A DNA stretch of 35,151 nt, from NCBI GenBank assembly GCA_003219215.1, contig QHPY01000038.1, positions 1 through 35,151 on the forward strand, written 5' to 3'. A program made the translations under genes and the position numbers. Under the pieces are notes generated by a model, which did not search any database, was not told the DNA's origin, and worked only from the letters and a program-made list of their open reading frames with translations. Positions 1-7,105 of the stretch are shown here, piece after piece (positions within the stretch are counted from its first letter, which is position 1; each line of letters opens with the position of its first letter). This stretch comes from Verrucomicrobiota bacterium (GTDB lineage Bacteria > Verrucomicrobiota > Verrucomicrobiia > Chthoniobacterales > UBA10450).

Positions 1-2
1 CC

Positions 3-248
3 GATTACTCCATCGTGCGGATTGAGGGGCGTCCGACGCGAAATCCGTCCTTCTGGACTCGCAACGTCCACTTCGTCCACACCTATGAAAAAGTTGGCCC
101 CTTCTGGTTCGCAGCCTCGACTCATTCCGTGAGTGAGATTCGTATCTTTGGCCCGGCGGAATTGACGATCGAGAATTCTGAATACTCGCTGAATCCACCC
201 GACCATGCAGCCGATGATCGCAATCACGAAGCGAGGCTGTCCCAATGA
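3..248 (+). CDS. Outer membrane lipoprotein-sorting-like protein, C-terminal part (5' end outside window)
   Basis: The reading frame is open from the first bases of the window (DYSIVRIEG...), so the gene starts to the left. About 81 C-terminal residues are visible. The pattern of short beta-strand segments ending in aromatics (PSFWTRNVHFVHTYEKVG, then FWFAASTHS and LTIENSEY) resembles the last strands of the LolA-like outer membrane lipoprotein-sorting family common in acidobacteria. That family is beta-rich and periplasmic. The stop codon overlaps the start of the next gene (ATGA), so the two are translationally coupled. The family assignment rests on similarity from memory, and the N-terminal signal peptide cannot be seen. 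Confidence 0.6.
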   Translation, partial: DYSIVRIEGRPTRNPSFWTRNVHFVHTYEKVGPFWFAASTHSVSEIRIFGPAELTIENSEYSLNPPDHAADDRNHEARLSQ

Positions 249-1246
249 GGAAAGCCGCCTTACTCGCAGCGTTGGTCGGTGCGGCGCTGTTCGCGTGGGT
301 TATCCAGCACATGGGGTTCTCCGCGATTTTGCAGCAACTCAAGGCGTTGCGATTTGCGTTGCCAATTCTGATTGCACTCAGCCTGTGTCGTCTCTTGCTA
401 CAGACAGTTGCCTGGTCGACGGCGCTCAAAGCCGAAGGAATCACGGTTGCCCTCACTGATCTGGTCGGAATCCGCTTGGCATCACAGTCCATGGGCTATC
501 TCACGGTGCTGGGCCCGGTGTTGTCGGAGCCGATGAAAATCCAACTCCTGGGAACCGCTGTCGCGCCTACGATCACAGCCACGTTTCTCGATAGCGGAGT
601 GTACTGGCTCACGTCTGCGCTGCTGGGAATGGCTGGCTGTATCAGCATTGCCTTGCTGGTGGCGCATGGTGGATATCTGACTTCGGCGGCCGCACTCTTC
701 GCAATATTTGCGTTGGCATTACTGCTGATTACCCGCCGCAAACCAATCCTGTCGAGCGTCGCGCAAGGCTTGAGAAGGTCCCCAGCGTGGCTCAAACGCG
801 CCGAGAAGATTGAAGGCTCGCTGCGCGACTATCGCGTCCAGCACCCCGCCGTTGTGTCTCGCATGTTCTGGATCGACGTGGCATGCCAGTTCCTCATGGC
901 TTCGGAAGTGGTGGTGGTCCTGTGGGCGTTACGGCTGCCAATTCACGTTATAGCGGTGCTTGCCATTGAGGGCTTTACGCGTGCGGTCAAGATGGCGACG
1001 GGATGGGTTCCCGCGCGACTGGGCGCCGACGAAGGCGGAGCTATGTCAGCTTTCATGGCAATCGGACTACAACCAGCCTTCGGTCTGACACTGGCGCTGA
1101 CTCGGCGCACGCGGGATCTTCTGTGGGCCGCAGCAGGTCTTGCCTGGCTGGCCTGGAGATCACAACGCCCCAAGGAGCAGAACAAATCAATCGACCGGAC
1201 GCTCGAATCGGGTGGGAAGGAATTGGCCTTATGCAATTCGTTGTAG
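245..1246 (+). CDS. Lysylphosphatidylglycerol synthase transmembrane-region family protein (flippase-like)
   Basis: A 333-residue polytopic membrane protein with about seven hydrophobic segments (for example residues 4-22, 38-56, 119-160, 210-245 and 290-303). The conserved stretch GWVPARLGADEGG (residues 253-265) is the hallmark of the LPG_synthase_TM/UPF0104 family, whose members act as the flippase or membrane half of aminoacyl-lipid synthases and related glycolipid systems. No soluble synthetase domain is fused, so lipid translocation or an accessory role is more likely than aminoacyl transfer. It starts inside the stop of the preceding gene (ATGA) and ends 16 nt inside the following CDP-alcohol phosphotransferase gene, so the three genes form one operon. 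The substrate is unknown. Confidence 0.8.
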   Translation: MRKAALLAALVGAALFAWVIQHMGFSAILQQLKALRFALPILIALSLCRLLLQTVAWSTALKAEGITVALTDLVGIRLASQSMGYLTVLGPVLSEPMKIQLLGTAVAPTITATFLDSGVYWLTSALLGMAGCISIALLVAHGGYLTSAAALFAIFALALLLITRRKPILSSVAQGLRRSPAWLKRAEKIEGSLRDYRVQHPAVVSRMFWIDVACQFLMASEVVVVLWALRLPIHVIAVLAIEGFTRAVKMATGWVPARLGADEGGAMSAFMAIGLQPAFGLTLALTRRTRDLLWAAAGLAWLAWRSQRPKEQNKSIDRTLESGGKELALCNSL

Positions 1247-2472
1247 TGGTTCCAGAATTCGCAACTGTAGCGGACTGCTACACGGATGCGAAAGTGCTCA
1301 TGCGGCCCGTCTGCGGCGTTCCTTTGCTCTTGAGAACTCTGGCAACGGCGGTGCGCGCTGGCGCCGATGATGTCCTGCTTGTCTGGCCGGAAAACGCACC
1401 AACTGAACTTGCGGACATTTACATGCAGCCCCCTTTGCTCAGGGGACCAGGCACCGTCAGACTGCTCCGAGTCAAGAACTTCGATCCGCGCGCTCGGTCG
1501 AGTTGGGTAAGTGTGCTGGATGGCTTCGACACCCAATTCATGTGGTTGCCTTGGAACTGGGTCACCAACAAACAGTCGCTGGTTCGCCTGCCTTTAGTGG
1601 GCATGGATTCAGTCGACTGGAGCAGGCCAGCTTTCGTTACAACAAACGAGGTGACTCGCGGTGAGATCTCTACGGCCCTCCCCCACCGGAATGTAGAGGG
1701 CATCGCGGTCATCTCACCAGAAACTGCAGCGGCCGCGGAACAGTTCCTGGTCGTGCACTCGGGAAAAGTTCTAGATGGAATTCATACCTCGTTCAACCGG
1801 CGCCTGTGCCGTCCCTTTGTAAAGTGGCTTTCGCACACGGGCATCACGCCCAATGCCGTGACCTTCGGAGGTGTAGCCGTATCGATCTTGTCCGCGATCG
1901 CGTTCGCGGGCGGATTTTACTGGGCGTATGTCGCTGGGGCGTTGCTCTTCTACATCGCCGGCCTGTTCGACGAGATGGACGGGATGTTGGCCCGTATCAA
2001 GTTTGCCGACTCACCATTTGGGACCTGGCTGGAAGGTTTTGCTGACGGTTTGAGCTATCTGCTCCTGTTCGGAGGAATCACAGTTGGGCTCTATCGGCAG
2101 TACGGCAGCTTCGAACTCTGGATCGGCGCGGTACTACTGACAGGCACTCTGTTGTCCGTCATTATTACTTCTCTCCAGCGCAAGCGCGCCACAACTCCTG
2201 ATCGGCCGAACGAATACCTGGGTCGCTTCTACCGATTACTTGAGAATGATTCGTCGAACTGGATTTCAAAAATGGTGCGACATCTCCAGGCCTTCCAGAA
2301 AAGAGGCGTGCTCATCATCTACGTAGTCCTGTTCACCCTGCTTGGAGAGCTGCCGGTGCTCTTTTATCTGTCAACACTGGGCAGCCATCTCATCTGGACT
2401 CTGGCGCTCTATTTCAACCATCGATTCTTCAAGCAGCCGGCAACGGGCATGGCAGGAATCAAGGCGGTGTAG
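1231..2472 (+). CDS. CDP-alcohol phosphatidyltransferase with N-terminal nucleotidyltransferase-like domain
   Basis: Predicted 413 residues from ATG 1231, chosen because GGAAGG lies 8-10 nt upstream and the frame further upstream only shadows the preceding gene. Residues 1 to about 190 look like a nucleotidyltransferase fold (VVVVPEFATVADCYTDAKVL, then GVPLLLRTL and AGADDVLLVWP). The GxGTR nucleotide loop is missing, so this half is probably inactive. Residues from about 195 form the membrane CDP-alcohol phosphotransferase (TPNAVTFGG, several TM helices). The signature reads D247-x2-D250-G251-x2-A254-R255-x8-G264-x3-E268-x3-D272. The third metal-ligand aspartate is Glu in this copy. The overall plan recalls the fused archaeal/bacterial inositol-phosphate cytidylyltransferase/DIPP synthase. 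The adjacent gene at 2481 supplies an intact nucleotidyltransferase. The alcohol substrate is not determined. Confidence 0.82.
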   Translation: MQFVVVVPEFATVADCYTDAKVLMRPVCGVPLLLRTLATAVRAGADDVLLVWPENAPTELADIYMQPPLLRGPGTVRLLRVKNFDPRARSSWVSVLDGFDTQFMWLPWNWVTNKQSLVRLPLVGMDSVDWSRPAFVTTNEVTRGEISTALPHRNVEGIAVISPETAAAAEQFLVVHSGKVLDGIHTSFNRRLCRPFVKWLSHTGITPNAVTFGGVAVSILSAIAFAGGFYWAYVAGALLFYIAGLFDEMDGMLARIKFADSPFGTWLEGFADGLSYLLLFGGITVGLYRQYGSFELWIGAVLLTGTLLSVIITSLQRKRATTPDRPNEYLGRFYRLLENDSSNWISKMVRHLQAFQKRGVLIIYVVLFTLLGELPVLFYLSTLGSHLIWTLALYFNHRFFKQPATGMAGIKAV

Positions 2473-2480
2473 GAGGTATC

Positions 2481-3224
2481 ATGAAAGCGGTGATCTTAGC
2501 TGCGGGGCAGGGCACACGGATCCGGGCCGTCCACGGCCAGCGTCCAAAATGTCTGATTCAGGTCGACGACAAGACCATTCTTGACCACCAAATAGAAGCC
2601 TTGTCTATGGCAGGAATTGACCAAATCGCCATCGTAGTGGGGTACGAGAAACAGCAGATCATCCGCCACGCGAGATCGCGATTCGATCGCTGCAGGCTGA
2701 ACATCCACTTCATTCAAAACCCGGCATTCGCGGAAACCAACAACATCTATTCTTTATGGCTGGCGCGCGACTGGTTGCGTGGCGACAGTTTTGTCTGCCT
2801 TAACGCCGATGTAGTCTTGAAACCCGACATTCTTGATTCGGCGTTGCGGGCGGATGCGCCCATATCTATGATCGTAGACCATTCCTGGCGGGATGAGACC
2901 ATGAAGGTGATCATCTCGAATGGACGCGTGATCCGAATGAGCAAGAAAATATCGAAAAAAGAATTTAGCGCGACCTACATCGGCATCACGGTGTTTGACC
3001 ACGCCATCCAGGAGCAATTCTTTCGCAAGATTCACAACCTGATTGTGGCGGGCCGTGTTAACGAGTTCTTCAATGCTGCTGTACAGGAACTGGCCGACGA
3101 GGGTGTGCAGATAGGATTCACCACAACCGCCGGTTTGCCGTGGGCGGAAATCGATGATCCGTTCGACCTGACATTTGCCCAGCAGAACATATTTCCGCAT
3201 CTCGCTATGGCATCTACAGTCTGA
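2481..3224 (+). CDS. LicC-like sugar/alcohol-phosphate nucleotidyltransferase
   Basis: A 247-residue protein with the NTP-transferase fold. It has the nucleotide-binding loop LAAGQGTRIR (residues 6-15), then RPKCLIQVDDK with the conserved P-K pair, VGYEKQQI, NNIYSLWLA and the metal-site motif LNADVV. The NN-x-YSL stretch resembles phosphocholine cytidylyltransferase LicC and inositol-1-phosphate cytidylyltransferases, so a CDP-activated alcohol is the likely product. It begins 8 nt after the CDP-alcohol phosphotransferase stop behind AGGAGGT, a strong ribosome site. The natural inference is that it makes the CDP-alcohol used by the preceding enzyme, whose own nucleotidyltransferase half looks dead. 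The exact substrate (choline, inositol, glycerol or another phosphate) cannot be read from sequence. Confidence 0.8.
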   Translation: MKAVILAAGQGTRIRAVHGQRPKCLIQVDDKTILDHQIEALSMAGIDQIAIVVGYEKQQIIRHARSRFDRCRLNIHFIQNPAFAETNNIYSLWLARDWLRGDSFVCLNADVVLKPDILDSALRADAPISMIVDHSWRDETMKVIISNGRVIRMSKKISKKEFSATYIGITVFDHAIQEQFFRKIHNLIVAGRVNEFFNAAVQELADEGVQIGFTTTAGLPWAEIDDPFDLTFAQQNIFPHLAMASTV

Positions 3225-3226
3225 AT

Positions 3227-4087
3227 GTGGCGATACCAGAGATCATTACCGGCAATTTCGCGCCTTTCCGATGGGTAATGTGGCCGCCCAGTTCCTTGCG
3301 CATCGTCGATTGGAACATCGACCGGGGCTTGCGTCTGCCAGCGATCATAGATTTCCTGAAAGATATGAACGCGGATGTTCTGATCCTCCAGGAAGTGGAC
3401 ATTAATGCCCGCCGGACTCACCGCCTCAACATCGCTGAAGAGATCGCCCGGAAGTTGCAGATGAACTATGCGTTCGGGCGAGAGTTTGAGGAGTTAACCC
3501 AGGGGTCCAGGGCTTCGCCCGCGTACCACGGACAGGCTACTCTCTCACGATGGCCTATTTCGAATCCGCGTATGATCCGTTTTCGAAAACAGTCGAATTT
3601 TTGGCAGCCCCGTTGGTTTTTGCCTCGCATTAAGCCTTTTCAAGAAAGACTCGGAGGACGAATCGCGCTGGTCACCGAGATTAATGTCGCAGGAAGCACG
3701 CTCATAACCTATAACCTTCATTTGGAAAGCCGCGCGAATGATGAGTTGCGTCTGTCGCAACTGGACGAGGTTTTATCTGATGCGGCACGCTATGATCCGC
3801 ACTGCTTTGCGGTGATGGCTGGAGACCTGAATTTGAATGTCTCGAAGAATGCCGCGGCGGAGTCGCTGGCACGCGCAGAGTTCCGCAATGCCGTAAAGGC
3901 GGCACCCACGCCTACCACGCCATCGCGGCGTCTCTTCGAAGCGGGTCGCTCAATCGACTGGGCATTCGTGCGGGGTCCAATTCAAACAGACAGCGGGCAG
4001 GTACACAGTCTCATCCAGGCATCGGATCATTATCCAATATCATTCAACCTACGTCGGGCGAAGTCAGCGTTGGCTTACCCGAGTTGA
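3227..4087 (+). CDS. Endonuclease/exonuclease/phosphatase-family protein
   Basis: Up to 286 residues from GTG 3227, two nt after the preceding stop. An in-frame ATG at 3278 (MWPPSS) is an alternative start, and neither has a clear ribosome site. Motifs of the EEP superfamily (metal-dependent phosphodiesterases/phosphomonoesterases) appear in order: DWNIDRG (28-34), LQEVD (54-58), GQATLSRWPI, NLHLES, MAGDLNLN and, near the C-terminus, SDHYPI. No signal peptide is apparent. Family members hydrolyse nucleic acids, inositol phosphates or phospholipid headgroups. In this lipid-headgroup operon a phosphoester-cleaving role (for example dephosphorylating an intermediate or recycling a lipid) is more plausible than DNA repair, but that is inference from context. 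Confidence 0.78.
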   Translation: MAIPEIITGNFAPFRWVMWPPSSLRIVDWNIDRGLRLPAIIDFLKDMNADVLILQEVDINARRTHRLNIAEEIARKLQMNYAFGREFEELTQGSRASPAYHGQATLSRWPISNPRMIRFRKQSNFWQPRWFLPRIKPFQERLGGRIALVTEINVAGSTLITYNLHLESRANDELRLSQLDEVLSDAARYDPHCFAVMAGDLNLNVSKNAAAESLARAEFRNAVKAAPTPTTPSRRLFEAGRSIDWAFVRGPIQTDSGQVHSLIQASDHYPISFNLRRAKSALAYPS

Positions 4088-4366
4088 TGAGCGGCACCGG
4101 CTTTAAGGTTTCAGAAGCGACTTCCCGTAACCAACTGGAATGGCGAAATTCGATCCGCCGAACTCGCGCCATGGCGAAGTTAATTCCCATAACTTTGCCC
4201 TCGTTATTGAAGAAGCGGCAACGTCGGTAGATTGTTGGCGTAAGATCGCCTCTCTCCGAGTAGAGGAGTCCCGATAGGCTGTAGGTTTTCCTTGGCTGTG
4301 TCCGCCGTTTCCAGCTTCGTGCCCGTGTAGGTCCACCATGGCACCACCGGGATCTCCTCCCTCACA
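4088..4366. other. Gap with no recognisable gene
   Basis: No convincing coding sequence was seen on either strand. Short open frames on the minus strand (such as 4103-4339) lack a ribosome site and show no family resemblance. The right end, read on the minus strand after domain V of the intron remnant, would be the domain VI and 3' exon side of the group II intron. I could not fix the exact 3' splice boundary. Confidence 0.5.
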
Positions 4367-4400
4367 GACCCCACCGTGCAGATTTCCCGCAGCGGGTTCC
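4367..4400 (-). mobile_element. Group II intron domain V remnant
   Basis: The 34 nt immediately after the maturase stop, read on the minus strand, align with bacterial group II intron domain V. They include GCTGCGGGAAATCTGCAC, which is the upper stem, GAAA-like tetraloop and lower strand, followed by GGTGGGGTC and then TGTGAGGGAGG, as in many introns. The position where the catalytic triad AGC is expected reads AAC. That loses the conserved G and breaks one base pair, so this domain is probably non-functional. Confidence 0.7.
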
Positions 4401-4716
4401 TCAAGCAGGACTCTCCGGGTACGTCCAGGGATGTCGAATCTGAGGTGACAGCAAAGGATACCGACGAAGGAGGTGTTTGTATCTCTCCCACGTCATCCGG
4501 TTCCCTCGCGTGCGGCGATTGAGCCACTTCCTCCAGATCCTTACGACACCCCGATAGAACTTCAGAAGGCTCTGAGAGTTCGTCGGTCGGCCGTAGTACT
4601 GGTAGTGGCCTCGGAGCTTGGCGTTGAGGGTCTTCTGCTGCTGGTCCATTGGTGCATGTCGGTGCTCTTTGGCACCATTTGGCGACCGCTGTGAGGCTCC
4701 TGCGGAGCCGCCTGCG
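4401..4716 (-). pseudogene. ltrA: Group II intron reverse transcriptase/maturase, 3' fragment with frameshift
   Basis: On the minus strand the sequence encodes only the X/maturase C-terminal end of an intron-encoded protein. RRLRRSLTAVAKWC is followed, in another frame, by KLRGHYQYYGRPTNSQSL, then RIWRKWLNRRTRG and LLRRYPLLSPQIRHPW. These are highly characteristic of bacterial LtrA-type proteins. The frame changes near 4668, and the reverse-transcriptase domain and intron 5' end are absent. The stop directly precedes domain V, as expected for a real intron end. The fragment is joined at about 4717 to an unrelated truncated gene. Confidence 0.85.
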
Positions 4717-4917
4717 CATCGCATCGCTGACTTCCTTGTCGTAAGCGGAGATGGTCTTGGCCACAGTACCGGATGCCCCTCCCACTAGTAGGAACCAACG
4801 CGCGACTTCCTGTCCGGCGCCGATTTCGGCGAAAGAGCCGAAGGTGGATGGATCGAGATTCAGGGTAAGCGCTTTGTGGTGAGTGTCGAGTTTTTGAGCA
4901 GAAGGCATAGCGAACAT
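4717..4917 (-). pseudogene. Truncated conserved hypothetical protein (AEIGAGQEVARWF family)
   Basis: Read on the minus strand from ATG 4917 (MFAMPSAQKLDTHHKAL). The stretch NLDPSTFGSFAEIGAGQEVA followed by RWFLLVGGASGTVAKTISAYD matches the N-terminus of a widespread bacterial family that I recognise by this signature but whose function I cannot state. About 67 residues remain. The normal continuation after VSDAI/M is replaced at about 4717 by the group II intron maturase remnant, so the gene lost its larger 3' part. The duplicated GATGCGATGCG at the joint could reflect a short-homology deletion. A full-length copy is not in this window. Confidence 0.65.
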
Positions 4918-4960
4918 CAACTTGGGCAAACCTCTGAGAGGCTTCCACTTCCACCTCTCA

Positions 4961-5755
4961 TTAGAGAATGGCCCTCACGACACCGCCATCTACTCGCAGT
5001 GCTGCCCCGTTCGTCGCTGAAGAGACCTCACCAGCTAGGTAGATCGCCATTGCTGCGACTTCATCCACGGTGCCAAAGCGCTTAAGCAGGGACGATGGCC
5101 GCACATGCTCAAAGAACTGCTTCTCTACTTCTGCCTTCGATGTGTTTTCCTGCTTCGCCATCGCCTCGACAAAGGCTCCCACGCCTTCCGACTCTGTCGG
5201 CCCAGCAAGAATGCTGTTCACCGTCACGCCCGTTCCGGCCACCAACTCAGCGATCCCGCGCGCAACGGCAATCTGCGCAGTCTTGGTCATTCCGTAGTGC
5301 ACCATTTCCGCCGGAATCTGAACCCCCGATTCGCTCGATATGAAAAGGATACTGCCCCAGTTCCGTTCCAGCATCCCTGCGAGATAGTGTCGCGAGAGCC
5401 GCACTCCGCTCATCACGTTTATCTCGAAGAGGCGGTACCAGTCCGCATCGGGAATCTCTGCAAACGGCTTGGGCTCGAAAATGCCCACATTGTTCACCAG
5501 TACATCCACCGCTGGGAGTTTCGCAATCACGGCCGCTGCGCCGGCTGAACCAGAAAAGTCCGCCACGATGCCACCAACCTTGGCCGCTGCAGCATGCGAT
5601 CGGATTGCCGCCGTCGCCGCATCGACGCGCTCTTGTGTACGACCGTTCACGTAGACATGCGCACCTTCGCTCGCAAGCGACTTGGCGATCGCAAACCCGA
5701 TTCCTGCCGTCGAGCCCGTCACCAGCGCGATCTTGCCAGTAAGTTTTAGATCCAC
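4961..5755 (-). CDS. Short-chain dehydrogenase/reductase (SDR) family oxidoreductase
   Basis: A 264-residue classical SDR. It has the Rossmann nucleotide loop TGSTAGIG (13-20), NNVG (88-91), catalytic Ser in LFISSESG (140-141) and Y154-x3-K158 (YGMTK), then the C-terminal VDGG. These indicate an intact NAD(P)H-dependent oxidoreductase. The arginine in NGRTQERV (residue 39) hints at NADP preference. The start is GTG 5755 behind AGGAG with 6-nt spacing. An ATG 5 nt upstream is out of frame. It is a stand-alone gene between two decayed regions, so context gives no substrate clue. FabG-like or sugar/steroid reductase roles are both possible. Confidence 0.9.
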   Translation of the reverse strand: MDLKLTGKIALVTGSTAGIGFAIAKSLASEGAHVYVNGRTQERVDAATAAIRSHAAAAKVGGIVADFSGSAGAAAVIAKLPAVDVLVNNVGIFEPKPFAEIPDADWYRLFEINVMSGVRLSRHYLAGMLERNWGSILFISSESGVQIPAEMVHYGMTKTAQIAVARGIAELVAGTGVTVNSILAGPTESEGVGAFVEAMAKQENTSKAEVEKQFFEHVRPSSLLKRFGTVDEVAAMAIYLAGEVSSATNGAALRVDGGVVRAIL

Positions 5756-5813
5756 GTCATTCTCCTGTAGAAAGCCCGTGCCCTCTTGTCGTCACGTTGT
5801 TGTCGAATCTACC

Positions 5814-6221
5814 TCAGGAGAGCCGCTGTCGGTCCTCTGTCGTTTCCCATTTGATCCATTTCAGATCGAGTACGAAAATCGAGTAGAAGACTGGGACCAG
5901 GAGCAAGGTAATGAAGGTTGCCACAGCGAGTCCGCCGATCTGGGCATAGCACAGGGGTTTCCAGAGCGGGCCCCCTTCGAGGGCGAGAGGAAACAGAGCC
6001 AGGATGGTTGCGGCCACGGTGATCATCACGGGTCGAATGCGCTCAATGCCGGCATCCGGAAGAGCGCGTTCCAGCGGCTCGCCCTTTTCGTGCATCTCCT
6101 CAATGAAGTCGAAAAGGACGATGACATGGCTTACGATGACTCCAATCAGGCTGGCTACTCCAAGAAATGCCATGAACCCAAAGGGTGTGCCCATGATTGC
6201 CAAAGCGATTAATGCTCCAAT
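5814..6221 (-). pseudogene. RND efflux pump (AcrB/HAE1 type), C-terminal fragment
   Basis: The minus-strand frame encodes the last about 135 residues of an RND transporter: MGTPFGFMAFLGVASLIGVI, IVLFDFIEE, then RPVMITVAATILALFPLALE and GLAVATFITLLLVPVFYSIF. A complete pump has about 1,030-1,050 residues. Homology can be followed upstream to IGALIALAIMG (about 6221), where a stop codon appears (TAA read from 6222-6224) and the sequence switches to an oppositely oriented sigma-54 activator. The fragment has no start signal, so it is not a functional gene. Confidence 0.88.
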
Positions 6222-6628
6222 TTAAAACCATCTCTCCAACGGCTATGAGGGGACTTACGGCTTGGGACTGGCCTGGCAACATCCGTGAGCTGGAAAACTT
6301 TATTGAGCGGGCGGTGATAATCACTCGCGGCAAATCGCTTGAGGCGCCGCTCCGAGAACTGGAAAGGACCAATACTATCGAGTTCCCGAACGCCAATCAG
6401 CATGAAGTTGATCAAGTCGCCGGAGAAAGAACAAATTCGCCAAACGACAAAACCAGCATCGCTGACGAATACGAGAGAAAGCAGCGCGATGAGATCATTC
6501 GAGCGCTGACTGCATGTAAGGGACGTGTGGGTGGTACCGACGGTGCTGCCGCACGCCTGGGAATGAACCGCACGACTCTCCTTTCTCGCATGAAAAAGTT
6601 CGGCCTCTATGCCAAGCAGTATGCTTGA
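6218..6628 (+). pseudogene. Sigma-54-dependent transcriptional activator (NtrC family), C-terminal fragment
   Basis: The open frame lacks the receiver/GAF and most of the AAA+ domain. It retains the end of the AAA+ module (TISPTAMRGLTAWDWPGNIR, then ELENFIERAVII) and a Fis-type helix-turn-helix at the C-terminus (DEIIRALTACKGRVGGTDGA, then AARLGMNRTTLLSRMKKFG). The first recognisable residues begin within about 5 nt of where the opposing RND fragment ends, so both genes were cut at one joint. No ribosome site or start is convincing. If translated, the product would be only a DNA-binding domain. It lies 40-150 bp upstream of a promoter with enhancer-like repeats. Confidence 0.85.
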
Positions 6629-6666
6629 TCTACACTCCCCCTCTTTTTCCTAACCCTCACCCGTAG

Positions 6667-6699
6667 CTCGACACTTTCGACGCTTTCAACCTCTTCGAC
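6667..6699 (+). promoter_or_regulatory. 9-bp-period direct repeat array, copy 1 (candidate enhancer/UAS)
   Basis: Four hexamers at exact 9-bp steps: CTCGAC (6667), TTCGAC (6676), TTCAAC (6685), TTCGAC (6694). The array ends 63 nt before the sigma-54 promoter at 6763. Equivalent arrays lie at 12568 and 15830. Confidence 0.7.
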
Positions 6700-6762
6700 C
6701 TCGGCATATCAAGTTCTGGCGGCCGTCTCCCGAGAATTCAACGATTTACGCCCTCACAAGTT

Positions 6763-6777
6763 TGGCGTGTGGCTTGC
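6763..6777 (+). promoter_or_regulatory. Sigma-54 (-24/-12) promoter
   Basis: TGGCGTGTGGCTTGC matches the TGGC-N7-TTGC consensus with the correct GG-N10-GC spacing. The predicted transcription start is around 6788, which leaves a short leader before ATG 6803 and argues against the upstream GTG 6767 as start codon. Confidence 0.75.
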
Positions 6778-6802
6778 CTTATCGCAAGCGTGGGAAAAAA
6801 CA

Positions 6803-7105
6803 ATGCTGAAGATCTCGCTCGTTGATGGTCGTACCCAGCGTCGGTTGATTGTGGAGGGAAAGCTCATAGCACCCTGGGTAGCAGAGCTAAAGAGTGCGTG
6901 CGAAGACGCGAGAGCAGACCTTTGTGGCCGCGGTCTCGTGGTCGAAATAAAACACGTAACGACGATCAGCCAGGAAGGCGAAAACGTAATCGTTGAATTG
7001 ATAAACGCGGGAATCAGATTTCGCGGCCACGGCGTATTCACGAAACGCGTGCTGAAACAACTGACCCGCCGCGCAGTCGGCAATTTTCGGGAGATGAAGA
7101 AATGA
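6803..7105 (+). CDS. STAS-like (anti-sigma factor antagonist-like) protein
   Basis: 100 residues from ATG 6803, with GGGA at 6792-6795 as ribosome site. A GTG at 6767 would lie inside the promoter. The beta-alpha pattern (RRLIVEGKLIAPWVAELKSA, then GLVVEIKHVTTISQEG and VELINAGIRFRG) resembles STAS domains. In SpoIIAA-type proteins the phosphorylated Ser sits in a DSSG motif. The aligned stretch here is SQEG (56-59), with Glu at the phosphosite position. That suggests no control by phosphorylation, or a fixed phosphomimic; this is inference. It is preceded by a sigma-54 promoter and overlaps the downstream sigma-like gene by ATGA. Homology is distant, so the assignment is tentative. Confidence 0.6.
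   Translation: MLKISLVDGRTQRRLIVEGKLIAPWVAELKSACEDARADLCGRGLVVEIKHVTTISQEGENVIVELINAGIRFRGHGVFTKRVLKQLTRRAVGNFREMKK

Noticed and set aside
943-1536. 197-residue minus-strand open frame
   Set aside because: It is antisense to the LPG-synthase-like and CDP-alcohol phosphotransferase genes, has no motif, and its codons mirror the real frames.
4204-4929. 241-residue minus-strand open frame
   Set aside because: It is a chance fusion of a truncated conserved gene (4717-4917) with the maturase remnant read in the wrong frame. The segment below about 4668 has no protein-like features.
6667-6699. Possible CRISPR-like or minisatellite repeat
   Set aside because: The units are 6 bp with 3-bp gaps and only four copies. 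The arrays recur singly at three promoters, which fits regulatory sites and not spacers or a tandem satellite.
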